In this document: positions 10,811 through 23,215 of the stretch, piece by piece | How positions within the stretch are numbered: the stretch's first letter is position 1 | Layout: the number at the start of each line of letters is the position of its first letter | Assembly: GCA_963971285.1 (NCBI GenBank) | Contig: OZ020244.1 | Span: 19,902,001 to 19,966,000, forward strand | DNA from: Astropecten irregularis | Taxonomy: Eukaryota; Echinodermata; Asteroidea; Paxillosida; Astropectinidae | Direction: 5' to 3' | DNA length: 64,000 nt | Translations under genes and position numbers: made by a program | The notes under the pieces: generated by a model | The model's database searches: none | Told to the model about the DNA's origin: nothing | The model's input: only the letters and a program-made list of their open reading frames with translations

Positions 10811-10905
10811 GGAGTCGGAGCCGGAGCCTGAGCCTGAACCCGAGCCTGAGCCTGAGCATGAGCCATGAGGCTGAGGCTGAGCCTGAGCCCCCGTTTCGTA
10901 AACGG
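10568..10905 (+). mobile_element. Family H element with hexamer-array ends
   Basis: The left end GTTTACGAAACGGAGGCTCA and the right end GAGCCCCCGTTTCGTAAACG are inverted repeats. Just inside each lies an array of GAGCCT units, short on the left (as AGGCTC) and long on the right (10771-10888). Between them are GGTTGTGGTTTTTCATTGAA and TTTTAGAATGGCTTCACGAA. The interior recurs in reverse at 30966-31160 and as a fragment at 59020-59096. No coding capacity: the minus frame of 'AQAQAPAP' type across the array is only the hexamer being read. Confidence 0.75.
10771..10888. repeat. GAGCCT hexamer array
   Basis: About 19 hexamers of GAGCCT with GAGCCG, GAGTCG, GAACCC and GAGCAT variants. It lies at the right end of the family H element. 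The left end has only three or four inverted units, so the two ends have expanded unequally. Confidence 0.85.
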
Positions 10906-13900
10906 CCAATCACAGCCACAGGTTGCACAATTAAATGAAGTCATTTTTTTTCTCAGTAAGGCTCTAATCCTTCTCATCAGACTGTGCGGCTTCAAAAGAG
11001 ACCAGCGAATTATGTTTTGAATATTGGCGCCTAAGAATGCCCGACGCATAGGCACATGGCACCAAAATCTTAATTAATTATAAGTGGAAGGTATTAAATG
11101 GGATTTGGCGAGGTTCCTTAAGCAGTTTGAGCTGTGGTCGCGTTCCAGGAAAGGGGTTGTTGGACAAAAAAATCGCATTAGTTTGTTGAATAATTAATTG
11201 TATACATAATTATGCATGTCCCCTTAGGGGCTACGTGCATACGAGTATGTAACAACTGAAACAAAATATCATTCTATAGTGACGAGTTGATATGGCTGAC
11301 GCCAACTCGACACTCAAACTTCATCACATTATCATATAAACGCATATCTGGTGCCTTGTGGAGACCGAGCATAATGTTGAATATGTCTTCACAGGGAAAT
11401 TCTATAAGGTGTATAGGTCTGCACAAGGTTTTCACTAAACTGATATTTTGAAACAATAACTCAAAAAGGGAGGAATTTCCAATGTATTCCTATCCGTCGC
11501 AAAGCGAAGTATATTATTTAAGGGGCGTTTGCTAGAAATTTCAACCCAGGAAAGTGATTCTGGTTCAAAATGGGAATGATTTCAGGTCTAATTTTCGGAG
11601 AGTGTCCATTAATACATGAGAAAATATGTCTCCACTGACAAGGATACACATTCTGATATGTGCGTGTAACTTTTCGCCTTTCGTGTTCCGAGTGCTGTAT
11701 GATTACTGCACGAATCAACAGCTGAGCGTATATTAATTAATCAATTTTCGCATGCAGCCAAGTGTTGATTATAATCACAAATCTCCGTTTGTGCCGCACG
11801 TGCACGCATTAATGTACGAATAGGCCAACTGCGTGTTGAGCCTTTGCCTGAGCTGTAAACTGTTACAACCTTTGGTGGTTGTTTCATATTGAAGCATCAT
11901 AGTTGGGTGGAGTGGTGAACACGTCGATACAGTCCCGAGGGCTGCTGCAGTATTCCGTGTCACATCTCCAAAACATGTATTATAAATTGTCATAAAAACA
12001 GTCTCAAGATACTGATTGTTTTGAGATGCGTATGCGAAATGTCTTCCCGTAAAATACCAAAGCACAAGACTGTGTGCATGCGGACAGGGGTAGGATGTAC
12101 GCCAAAGAATATAACAAACCCCCGGGGCTCCCCCTTCATTCCCTTCCCTTCCCTCCGTTCAGTTGTACGGCGTGTGATCATCGTTACAAAGGCTTGACCA
12201 GGAGTGACCCATGCGTTACTGTCTGATGAAGACGTCAATCGCTTCCATGGAGTTCCACTATTGGCGTCGTTGGCGTATTAAACCGCCTGGTGTGTGTGTT
12301 TTCTTATTTCTCTCTCCTCTGTACATTGCGAGGAGTTATTTTCTTTCATTAGGTATGCTGATATTTTTAGGAGTTTTTCATCATCGTTGGCGTCGTTGCG
12401 AATGCTTCATGTACGGTTCCCATTCTAGGTATGGAGGAGTTCTCTACCTCCTCATGTCAGCCTTGCTTAGGTAATGAAAGGACCGTGGAGATATAGCTGG
12501 TTTGGTAAAGGAAAGCGACTGCAGCCCGCTTGACTGACATTTCAACGGGTAACCTCTGCATGGTAATTGTAGATGGCGTCTTGGCACAGGTATAGGTAAA
12601 CAGGAACTTGCCGTTCGATAATGGACCTTGTCCGAGTAGGCCTACGGCACTCCATCACTTATAAAGACGAGTGTCCGAGTAAGATTTGACCGACGTATAG
12701 ACCAGGCCAGGCCAGCTAGGCCCTAGCTGCGTAAATAAGTACTGATCACGGTGATGGACATCAGTCATTGGCCATTATGCAAGTAGAATGGCAAGCAAAT
12801 ATTGATAAGCATCAGAGAGCAATGTATGAGTCGAAACCGACACACATCCATGAAGTGGCTCTAGGTCTGTGGCGTCATAGAGCCATACATATAGGCATAT
12901 ACATCCCATGGCCATGCCATCGGCAACATTGTATACATCTCTGAAATCGGGCGAGAAAAATGAAACTAAATCATCACAGACTAAGGTTTGATGTCCATGT
13001 TAAACAAGACTAAGGGGAAGAAGCAGCTATTATTGCACCCTTATCGACCGTTTACTCTGCAGAGAAGGAGGGGGAATATGCAGTTGTTTGTCCCCACACA
13101 CCATCGAGGAATCCCATCACCGTCTCGTGGTTTCTTCTTCCAAATTTGTTTGGGCATCGATCGTCTGTCTTCTTTACCTCAAGTGTTTTCTTTCCCTTTA
13201 TTTCGGGGCTAGCATTACCGAGCGGGGGTTGGATGTTTGTTTGAAATGCATCTAGGTCTGCCGCTATAAGAGGAAGGTTGAAACATTTTCATCTGGGCGA
13301 GCGTGGACACCCTGATTGTGGGTTGAGGTGAAGTAGAGGGGTGACTCGCATGAGAGGTATAGCATCCGTCAATCACAGTGCGCTCCTCGTGGCTTTCAGT
13401 AACAACCAACTCATGTTCCACAATAAAGGGTCGGGGTCTTCGTTTAACGAATGAACAATGTGGTGATATTTCAAAGGTCATATTATTAATATTTCACGAA
13501 TGAACAAGAAAAACAAACCCATGAAGATGTTGCTGTTATTGCTGTTTAGGGAGGCGAGCAGCGGATGAAGGAAGCCGCTTCAATTAAGAAACTGCAAACC
13601 TATAGGAGAGGTTGTAATATTTATATCGAGAGTGCCCGCCCAAGCTGTCGCTCAAACAGCCGGATGTTATTTGATGTCCTGCACGGAATTAAATGCAGAT
13701 ATAAGAGAACAAATTCATGCAAATAATGTTGGCCGTCGCGCTGCCTGCCCCAGAACAAACACGGTTCGCACCGGACGACTTTAGGAGGCTTGATCGAAAA
13801 CAGCCTTGGGTCGGGACCGTATATAATCCGTTTTGATCGTGCCACGGCACGGATTTCGGCCGGACGCTAATTAAGAGGACACGGGACTCTGGCCCTGCAG

Positions 13901-15521
13901 CCTCATTACCACATCCTGGTGCTCGGATCGTAGATAGGAACACACGTCCGATGTAACTAATAATGTAGTACGACACCTCGATGTGGCACGCCTACACTGC
14001 ATAATACCTCATTGCGCCCTAGTCGTAGTCAGGTGCTCATAGTGCTCTTTTGAGATGCCTCGTTTCCCAACTGACGAGGATCGATTATGACGCCACAAAT
14101 GCAATAAGGGCACCAGATAACATGATACGTACATAATTAAAGGTGGATACCACTATTCATTACCTTAATGTAAATAAGTATGTATTCCGAATAATGTACG
14201 TGGAACTTACGGTGCAACAAAACTGTTTAGTAAAAACTTCATGCAGTTTATGCAAAAGCGACGACGCAATGTGACAACGTTATAATGAATATAGCAACAC
14301 AGTCAACACTATTCCAAGGCCTTTTGTTAGGTTTAAAGCATTTTTTTCCATTTTGAATATTATATGGCTACTTTTTGACACATATTGTTTATACATTCAC
14401 CGTCGTTATCGAATCTCTAGTTGTTTTTTTTTCAAGTGACTAAAGGATTCTGTTAGACACACGCAATAGTACAATCACATTGTCAGGTATAGGCATTTTC
14501 ATGGTTGTGTGTACTGTGTGTAGCACAAGCACGTTGAACATTATTATGTCTTGGGCGATTATAATGTCACGTTGGTTTACGTTTCTCCACCTATATACCG
14601 CTTCTAACTTGTTTATCAGTTCGGCACTGTGCGTCGGCTCTCAAACGTGATGGACTCACTCACTGATGCTAGCCTCCAGCTATACTCTCTAGCTTCAGTC
14701 TGAGTGTAGGAATAGGTATATACAGAGCTTAGTGGAAGTTGGAGCCACGTGCAGGCAACCGTTTGCGCGGGAGCCGCCGCGCCGCGCGCGCTGCTCACAC
14801 GGGGAAAAAAGACTAGGAGGGGGTATGACCAGCATCCAGACACGGGCGGCGCACTTACGGCGGTACTGTAAACTGTCTTTATCGGCTACAATCCGGCCCC
14901 AAGATAGGAGAATCGCAGGAGGGGGGGTTTAGGGGTTAGACAGTCAGCTAGAATACAAGCGCATCGAGCGGACATTGAAAAGGGAGCGAGGTGACATTAA
15001 GCCGCCCAAATTTGATAGTATAATTCGTGGAGGTGGTTTGTGGGCGTTTCATTTCCTCGGGCTAGGCCTGGTCGGCGCGTCTCTCTTGTGACTCGGTTTC
15101 GCCGTGAATCGGGCCAAGCAGACCAGCCTTTATCTGATAGGTCTAGGTACATGCCTCCGAGGGAGAGAGGCACGGAACTCCCTAAATGCATCCTGTAATA
15201 CAACCCTGCAGGTCTGCAAAATCCCCCACTCTCATTTTCTACATGCCGAGAAGCTCTTTTTATGGGATTAAAGTGCCACAGCATTGCTGTCACTCCCTAG
15301 ATATAATAGTTCGTACGTGGGATTAAACGAGAGTATATTATTATATAGGCTACATGTATACAAATTCTTTCACGAATAAGTTTTGAGATTTTTCTTGAGA
15401 ACATTGATTTTGTTCATTTGAGAAATGAGATGTGTAAGCGAAATCAAACTATAGGCAAATCATTGCGGTTACCGACGATGTGTATGAGGATCAACATGAG
15501 TGCATTATTATGATGTTACAA
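10906..15521. other. Long non-coding stretch with two GC-rich islands
   Basis: No gene is supported. A GC-rich block at about 13740-13960 and a stronger CpG-rich block at about 14740-14930 (GCCGCCGCGCCGCGCGCGCT at its core) break the AT-rich background. The second has a GTAAGTGC donor-like site on the minus strand near 14855, so it may be a promoter or first exon of a gene I cannot read. Frames at 13689-13976 and 14997-15293 on the minus strand show no recognisable protein. A dispersed GGCGTCGTTGGCG motif appears at 12260 and 12385. Confidence 0.45.
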
Positions 15522-15651
15522 TGGGTGCGTTCGTTTAGCTTCCACGGGGCAGCCCTGATCTGGGAATGGTCGTGTATATGTGCAAAACACGCAAGAGGGT
15601 AAGGACGAGGTTGAATGGTGTCGACTTGTGGGAGCAAAACGAACGCACCCA
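15522..15651. mobile_element. Family I MITE, copy 1
   Basis: The ends are TGGGTGCGTTCGTTTAGCTT and, inverted, AAAACGAACGCACCCA. The interior has CTGGGAATGGTCGTG and GACGAGGTTGAATGGTGTCG. The other copies are 24240-24374 and 32158-32278. About 130 bp, no coding capacity. Confidence 0.8.
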
Positions 15652-16505
15652 AAATTAATGATCTTGAAGCTTAGTCTTGAAACAAGAATATCCATAAACC
15701 TAAGAAAGCGATCTGGTGCACCTTTATGTCATTACCAACCATTGCTACCATAAGTCCAATACTGTACATGCAAACCTTCTCCCATGCAACCCTGCAATCG
15801 CCTGCCCTACAGCACGTGACACAGCAACAGAGTACAGGGGAATTCGAATCCTGGCACGTGCACGTGGCATCAGAGCATCAGACACGGTTACACATAGAAC
15901 ACGAGGAGAATTTTAACAGGCAGCAAGCTCGTTCCATCACTGCACGCGCGCAATACAAAGACAGATCTAACGTTTAACATTACCCGGATTAATCACCTTA
16001 TTGTTTGAATAGACCGGTAAAGAGGTGTCATTTTCCCGCGGTATGATCGCCTCAGTACATCGCCAGGTGATGCCCATCACGCACTGCATAAATTCAGTAA
16101 CCATATCCAAGAAAATAACCAAGACCGAGCCTGGAGTACAAAAATATAACTTGTTGATATAGGCATACAAAGCAGATAGGGTACACCCGGTATGCTGAAC
16201 ACGGCAAGCATGGTGATACTCAAAATGTATCTGCCTCCGCTTTTTGATGATGGGGAAAACGTGACAGCTGGTATATCTTCCCCTTGCCCGCATGGACTGC
16301 ATTTTGAATTCCCCGTCGATCCTGGGATTATAATATTTCGGCCTACTTTCCAGGGTCCCAGATCCAGAGCTCCCAGCAAGGAATTGAGGAGAGTTTATTC
16401 AGCTAGCGATCATCTCTGTCAATGCCTTCGCAATACCCAACAACATTCTGCCCTGCATGAATATAATATAGGCCTATACAACCGCCATGGATTCGGGTGT
16501 ATGTT
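15652..16505. other. No gene seen
   Basis: Overlapping frames of 66-111 codons occur on both strands at 15716-16302, none with splice sites or recognisable content. Frames mutually shadow each other, as expected from composition. Confidence 0.45.
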
Positions 16506-16867
16506 AAAGGTAATATCATACTTTGGTTTTTATCAAAGAAATACAGATTCATGGGCGAAAATATCAAGACAGATACAGTGACAGTCATCTGTGAAAATTT
16601 CAGGCCCATACGGTGCCCCGTTTTTGAGAAAAACAGTGACAAACGGCCACAGTATTTCTAAAGTCATACCCTCTTTTATTTTTGATCTTTTAAAAGATCA
16701 AAAAGATTTTCGGTTGTTGTTTTACTAATTTCTGGATAAATACAACATTTCAGGCGAATAAATATTAACGGTATGTTTCTACCACCACCATCTGCATACC
16801 CTGTAAGTTATACGTAAATCTGTGAACATTTCTGTTTTGGTTTCTTACCAAAGTATGATACTGCATT
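16506..16867 (-). mobile_element. TTAA-type MITE, family A, copy 3
   Basis: TTAAAGGTAATATCATACTTTGG at the left end and TTACCAAAGTATGATACTGC at the right. The centre carries the perfect 16-bp palindrome GATCTTTTAAAAGATC at 16684-16699. One of the better preserved copies. No coding capacity. Confidence 0.9.
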
Positions 16868-17619
16868 CAACCCGACAACCCCATTTTTTCCCCCTTAAAA
16901 GCCACTGGAAAGGAAAAAGTCTCTTATTTATGCTCAAAGTAAACGATTTATGGCGGCTAATTGCACAGTAGAAACAGAGCTTAAACAAGCTGGAGGATGT
17001 AATCGATTGCTCTGACGTGCGCGCAACACCAAGACCTTTCTGAAGAGGCCCTGTGGGTTTGCTTTTGTTCAATTTCCAGCCGGCCCTTTGAATATTAAAC
17101 CTGATCAATTGTCAACCTCCATGATACCAGACTGTACCCGAGGCGAGTCTGGTGTGGTTCTTCAGGCTGTGGATCGAACATAAGCCTGATATCAGATGAA
17201 TACTAACAGGTAATGGCCAGGTTCGCACAAAATGAGACTTCCACAGGGATGTGTGGTAATGTCACTACATCCATCCATGTACATTCTAAATTGTAAAATA
17301 CAAGACATTGGCTTCATTGACTACAGTGCATCATTTATGCCACCTGCTTCCTATACAAAACTGTGCATGTGCATAAACACAAACTAGTAACACAACTTTT
17401 GCATCCAATACACCGAAACGGGGAAATTGATCAACCGTAATCAAAGATGAAAGCAGTCCTCAGCTCTGCTGGCATGCAGTGTTGGCTGTTTGTTAGTTTT
17501 GTCTGTTTACTCAACTGCAATTTTAAAATACAAGTCTGGTTCTTTTAGTAGTTTGCCTCTAAATGCAGGCACAGCGCAATGAATCAAACTATACAACTGA
17601 TTTAAAAAAGATCGGAGTT
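16868..17619. other. No gene seen
   Basis: AT-rich spacer between two family A copies. Nothing supportable. Confidence 0.5.
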
Positions 17620-17987
17620 TATGGTACTATCATACTTTGGTAGCATACCTTAACTGAAATCTTCACAGATGTACCTATAACTTACAGGGTATAAAGATGG
17701 AGATGGTAGAAATAACCCGCTCAAATTATTTTCGCCCGAATGATGCTGTATTTATCCAGAAATGAGTCAAACCAATGACCAAAAACAATTTTGATCTTCG
17801 GAAGATCAAAACTAATCCTGTGACAAGATTTTGAAAAAAATACCGTGGGCGTTTTTCACTGTTTTCTCAAAACGTATAGGCAACGTATGGGACTGACAAT
17901 TTCACAGATGGCTGAAACTGTACATTTCTTGATTACTCTGCCCATGAATCTGCATTTCTTGGACAATAACCAAAGCATGCTATTACC
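17620..17987 (+). mobile_element. TTAA-type MITE, family A, copy 4
   Basis: Starts TATGGTACTATCATACTTTGG and ends AACCAAAGCATGCTATTACCTT. Diverged: the central palindrome reads GATCTTCGGAAGATC, still self-complementary although its sequence changed. That suggests the symmetry was kept or regained. Confidence 0.85.
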
Positions 17988-18598
17988 TTCAAGCTTAATA
18001 TATACCCAAAGCAAGAAATATTATCATCTTATTTCGACATTATGTACGTGTTTCACGACGCCAATTACGCGACCAGATTAACAATGCAAATGTATGAGCA
18101 CATCAGTGTAATATCAATATAATAATACTGAACTACACACCCAATATTTACGACTTCGCCATTAAATTTGGATGTAAAATTCAGTAGACGCCCACCAAAA
18201 ACCCACGAATAATTGAATAAATAATAAACCAATAAAAAATGTGTCTCTACACATAAAGAAATGTGCCCGTAAAAGTTCAAATTATCCAGCCTCACCAATA
18301 TTTGGATAATCCACTAAAGATCCAATTATTTCTCGACGACACACACCCTGATAAATGCCAGGGGCATAAACCACGGACTTATTTCAACTGGTAACAAAAC
18401 AAAAGTCTCATCTAAATTGATTTTCATGAGTGAGATTGCATTTGTACGTACAGTGTCTGTATAATGTGTTTAATGTACGCACGTACTTTATCTCTGAAGC
18501 TGCTGGCACGCAATGTTCAAATTGACCAGAACTCAAAGTGCTTCATATGGAGCAAAGATACATGATGCGTTACCAATGAACTTGTGGCACAATTAATA
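17988..18598. other. No gene seen
   Basis: AT-rich spacer with no supported feature. Confidence 0.5.
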
Positions 18599-18808
18599 CA
18601 TTTTCACACGACGCTAACAAACTCTCAACCATTGAGAAATTCTCTCATGGTTGCGAAATCTTACAAAAGTGTCATCGTGTGAAAGGACACCGGTGCTTGA
18701 GAGTGACCGACATCCCTGGTGAATCCTTGAGAGATTTTGACGGAGGTCCAGACCCATGAGATAATTTCTCAATGGTTGAGAGTTTTTTTATAGCGTCGTG
18801 TGAAAATG
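18599..18808. mobile_element. Family G MITE with TTTTCACACGACG ends
   Basis: CATTTTCACACGACGCTAAC on the left is mirrored by TATAGCGTCGTGTGAAAATG on the right. The inverted repeat continues inward through ACTCTCAACCATTGAGAAAT, about 50 bp per arm with small interruptions. The interior has further copies of TGAGAG and CGTGTGAAA in both orientations. No coding capacity. Only one copy in the window. Confidence 0.7.
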
Positions 18809-19323
18809 CCTTTATTATTATCTGATTCATACCAATTGTCCTTGTATTTCCAGCTTTTCTGTCAAGTTTCCTGCAGTCGCAAGTTCCGACCGATCACCCT
18901 GAGTATCCTAATATCACATATCTTGCATATTATCTTACGCTTACCTAATCCGATTTCTCCACTATGACAATCTTCACGAGATTATAATACACCCAATATC
19001 GTTTCTCCACGATTATACCTTTTAAAGCACAATATTGTGTCGGCAATGTTTCAAGTTACCAGATTCACGATCAAAACAACTGTATTTATAACTCCTCAGG
19101 CTTGCCATCAAGGCTACAGATTATGACCAGTATACAACACTCAACAAGATATATCATGTCATGGATTACGTCAGATGCCATCACGAAAAAGTATGGGACG
19201 CGCATTAACATTTCAATCTAGAAATAGGAATATGGAAACAAAATTCATATCCGCAGCGATATCTCCTTTTGAGTGAAGATACCTCTTTCGTTATTACACA
19301 TGTTTGTCAGAGGTATTTATATT
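18809..19323. other. No gene seen
   Basis: AT-rich spacer; nothing supportable. Confidence 0.5.
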
Positions 19324-19659
19324 AAGGGTATAATACATGATCAGTAAAGGTCACAGAGCAGCACTCTCACTTTGTCTGATCAAACATGTGCATGAAATAA
19401 GAACCTGTGAACATTTGAGCCCAACCGGACATCTGAGTCAAGAGAAAAAAAGCGAAAGCCTGACTAATTATTTCTTATGAAGCATAAAGAATGCTTTTTT
19501 CGGTCCAGTTTGTTTTACTGATTTCAGTTGAAAAATACTCCATTTCAGGCGGAAATATTTTAAAGGTTTTACCAGCACCATCTTCATAACCTGACAGTTA
19601 TATGTAAATCTGTGAACATTTCTGTCAGGGTATGTTACCAATTCTGTACTATACCTTTA
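19324..19659 (-). mobile_element. TTAA-type MITE, family B, copy 3
   Basis: TTAAGGGTATAATACATGATC at the left and TTCTGTACTATACCTTTAG at the right. Interior as in 2359-2728 (CACTTTGTCTGATCAAACAT, TTTCAGGCGGAAATATTTTA), with a short internal deletion near 19565. Confidence 0.8.
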
Positions 19660-20337
19660 GCGAATAAGAGTATCACAAAAATCATACTGATTATACAGAT
19701 TTTGATGTTTTGAGAGCTTGGGCAAGAGAACATTTGACGGACTGGAGGGGAGACCTCAAGATTGACCAAGCAACCAAGCTCTATACAGTCTATGACGGCA
19801 CCTCCAACTGTCACACAAACTTCGCTCTGTGCATCAGTCAGCACGTATCTATCACCCATGGACAAACTAATTAACAGAGATGTACGATCCCAAATAACTC
19901 AATTTCCAAATTACAATCTCTGTATCCGATAACTCTGAACATGCGCCTTGGAGAAAGTAAATACGCCTATACAAATGTTAATGTTGTTTTTGCACGCCAT
20001 AGGCTACGGAAAGAGCACCGTGAGCTGGGTCTTTCGACAGGTAATGCATTTTTCTTGTTGCCATAACACCGATGCAGGATGTTTACGTCGACCGGTGAGC
20101 AACCTCTTAGGGTCATTGCAACCTTGATCCTGTAAAGCAATCTCGGAATGTTGCAGTTTATTTCTAAAACACCTGATCCTTGACATTACAGACGCAGGAA
20201 CGGCAATCTGTATCCATACCATGTCGTTGATCCCTTAACAGATCCAAAATGGTTTCATGTTCTGCAAGCTGGGTAGTGTAGCGATTTCGCTCGCTGTGCG
20301 TGTGGACAAGCCGAACATTCGGGAAATGTTTTATACA
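19660..20337. other. No gene seen
   Basis: Short frames only (minus 19635-19865 and 20004-20222), neither with splice support or recognisable content. Confidence 0.45.
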
Positions 20338-20567
20338 GGGGCCAAATTCACGGACCTGTTTTAGTGCTTAGCACATAAATTTCTGTCTTAATAAAAATCA
20401 GAATTAACCAAATGTCCATGAGTTGTGTATCACCTGTGATTGGTCTTTGGCTGTTGTTCGCTGACCATGAATATCAAATGGGCATTTTTAATGGTGGTTT
20501 GTTTCATTGGGCATTTTTGTGCTAAGCATTTTTTTGTTCTTAGCAGCTTTCATGAAATTGACTCCAG
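20338..20567 (+). mobile_element. Family D MITE, copy 1
   Basis: Starts GGGGCCAAATTCACGGACCT and ends GCTTTCATGAAATTGACTCC. TTAGTGCTTAGCACA and GTGCTAAGCATTTTTT make the subterminal inverted repeats. The interior GAGTTGTGTATCACCTGTGA and TGACCATGAATATCAAATGG is shared with 57667-57921 and 58492-58872. Confidence 0.8.
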
Positions 20568-22867
20568 GTCCTTCTTTTGAGAGCGAATGGCTGCATTACA
20601 CTCTTAAAAGATCAATTTAAAGTCATCTTCCATGGCGGTCACAATTTGAAATTACGTCAGCCGAGCGATTTGGGTCTATTTTGGGTTCTGTTTGTTGTTT
20701 TATTTTTTATTCTCACGTATATAGGACTTGAAGACACATTGCCACAAAAAAACAATTAGAAGATGTCACCATTGGTTAAACTAGAAGGAAAAAAACAGAT
20801 TCTGAGAGCATTTAATGCGGCCGCCGTAGGGTTGAAAACATCAAACTATGTTTTCATGTTTTATCGATTAGTGTGTGGCTTGGACAGCGTGGGCATCTCG
20901 AGAAAAGAGGGGAAAAAGGGTTGTCCTCCCACAAACGGCTGTCGAGAGCAGGAAGTGTGTAACATCAAGGGAAATGTCATCCCTACCCCAAGATTAATAT
21001 CAGACACAGTCTGCTGTATATGTGGCAGACCTGTCAAGGAACATTAAGACACATTTCCTTGGGCGAATCCAGGGCAACAGAATGTGCCGCCCCCTGTTCT
21101 TGGAAAAGTAATGTTCACCACCCACAACACAGACAGAGAAAGAATGAAACAAACAAACAACATTGGAGTGCTTACACATCTCAACCCGAGTTGCAGGAAA
21201 CTAAAGGGCAGAGGGATAAGATTGGCCATTACAGGAGGACATTTGGGGATATTCCAAATCAGGAACCTTAGACGGCCAATTCTGGAAGCATTTGAACCGG
21301 CACTTGCCATCATGCTTGCAGCACCTTTTGAACATATTCAACTGAACCCAGAAACTCTACAGCCCCAACTTTAAGAGACTTCATGTCGTGAATGTAATCG
21401 CTGTGACGATAGGTTGACGCACAAACACAGGAGGGAAAAAGTTGTGTCTTGGCTCTCAAATGATTCCTTGATTCAGACGGTCGTTTTTTAGATAATCTTC
21501 TGACGATTGCTTGCACAAAGCTCCTATATCATATGTGAATGTGTGGGATACAGTAAAGGTCCTTCCACTACAGCAACCTTATGTCATAATGCCCACCCGA
21601 AGCCAGTCGGGCATTACGGGGGAAATTGATTCCAGAGCCCGGAGTTACAGTCTCTGCCTCCTGAGGCCAAAATATTGAAGGAAAAAAACCAAAGATCAAG
21701 ACGTCAACACAAGTATCACATATTTTATAAATGACCTGTGATAATTGTTACTGCTCTACATGCAGTCGTTCGATATTTGGCGGGGGCAAGACAAACTTTA
21801 CCACGGCCCAACTCCCTAACCCATATACGCCTCAACTACCTATAAGCCTAAGAGCCAGATCCATGCATAAAATTGAGGTCTCGGTACGATTATGCCATGG
21901 GTGCTATTGAGAAGTTTCCAAGTAGAACCAGCTCACATACTCTTGTGGGATCGAAACTACCTTCAAATCGTGGCGAATGAAATAATCCCAAATGGGTGAG
22001 AGATTAACTCGGCAAATCAGGGGCGAAATCACGCGGGGAGAAAGCCTACAGCTGCTTCCCGGGCACTACACTCGGATAACTCGGCCGCCTTCGATATTAT
22101 TATCAGGATGATGATGATTATGTTCACTCACCAAGTCTACAAACAGCACGAAGCATAATGTCAGCGTTATTTTCCCCTAGTCTCTGAATAAACACGGCAT
22201 CGGCTGCGAGCCACGAGGCAAGAATCCTCTGCAATTTCCCGGCGGAATATCGCACAGAGTCGGCCAAGCCGGCCAGCTAGTGCATCCTGATCCCTTTAAA
22301 ACAAATTCGCCGGCAAATAACGGCAAGCCGCGGTTGCCCCAGAGGACCGAACAAAAGATGGGAGAGACCCACCAACTCATTCCAGAGAAAATTCACGTGT
22401 GATTTGGGCATGCCATTTCCAATACAATTACGGCTATGTGAAGATCGGCGTGTGTAGCATTGGATATCCACTGGGTCTTAACCTAGAAAAATGGAAAATT
22501 ATCAATTTGGGTTTCTCTCCCTCAAAGAGAAATCGTACCTGAAGAATGAACAAACAGTCATTGGCCACAACGCAACATGCGGTATGCGTTTAAACAAATA
22601 GGCATGTAAACATCAACCAAGGAAACCAAAATGTAGGCCTACATCATTTTGTAAGCCAAGAGAAGAAATTGTTGACATGAAAATTCAGCTCCGACTGTCG
22701 GAATTTATAGGCTTCATGCTGCCTACGAATTCAGGTCATTGTTGTAGGCCTACTCATTATTTTAGTAGCCAAACAATGATATTACACAATGCGGAGACAA
22801 CGAGTTTAAGGAGGGGGGAATATCGACAATGTGCATATTCTTATTGAACAATGTGCACGTGCTCTAA
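20568..22867. other. Non-coding stretch with unassigned frames
   Basis: Plus frames at 20763-21047 (94 codons, ending CCICGRPVKEH) and 21084-21374 (96 codons, containing GIRLAITGGHLGIFQIRNL) are the longest. Neither has splice sites or a family I know, and the second overlaps a minus frame of similar length. I treat them as unproven. The rest is AT-rich sequence. Confidence 0.4.
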
Positions 22868-23215
22868 GTGGTGGTGTAAGTGGTGTTGAGTTGGTAGTTC
22901 TTGTAGTGTCTGTGGTGGAGTCGGTGGTGTAAGTGAGGTCAATGGCGTCGGTGGGGTAAGTGGCGTCGGTGGCGTCGATGGTGTAAGTGGCGTCGGTGGA
23001 GTCATAGTGGCGTCGGTGGAGTCATAGTGGCGTCAGCGGTGTCACTAGTGGCGTCCATGTGCCAATGCCGTCAGTGGCGATGGTGTTTGTAAGTGGCGTC
23101 GATTGTGTCAGTGGCGTCGGTGTTTGTAAGTGGCGTCGGTGGTGTCAGTAGCGTCGGTGGTGTATTTGGCGCCAGTGGCGTCCGGTGGCGATACTGGCGT
23201 CCGTCTTTGCTGTAT
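22868..23215. repeat. GTGGCGTCGGTGG-type minisatellite
   Basis: An imperfect array built of AGTGGCGTCGGTGGTGT-like units with GTAAGTGGCGTCG variants. Two adjacent copies of GTCGGTGGAGTCATAGTGGC lie near 22992-23032. The strand is strongly G+T-biased. It gives no long frame. Confidence 0.8.

Noticed and set aside
10744-11055. Minus frame rich in AQAQAPAP
   Set aside because: It is the GAGCCT hexamer array of a family H element read in one frame.
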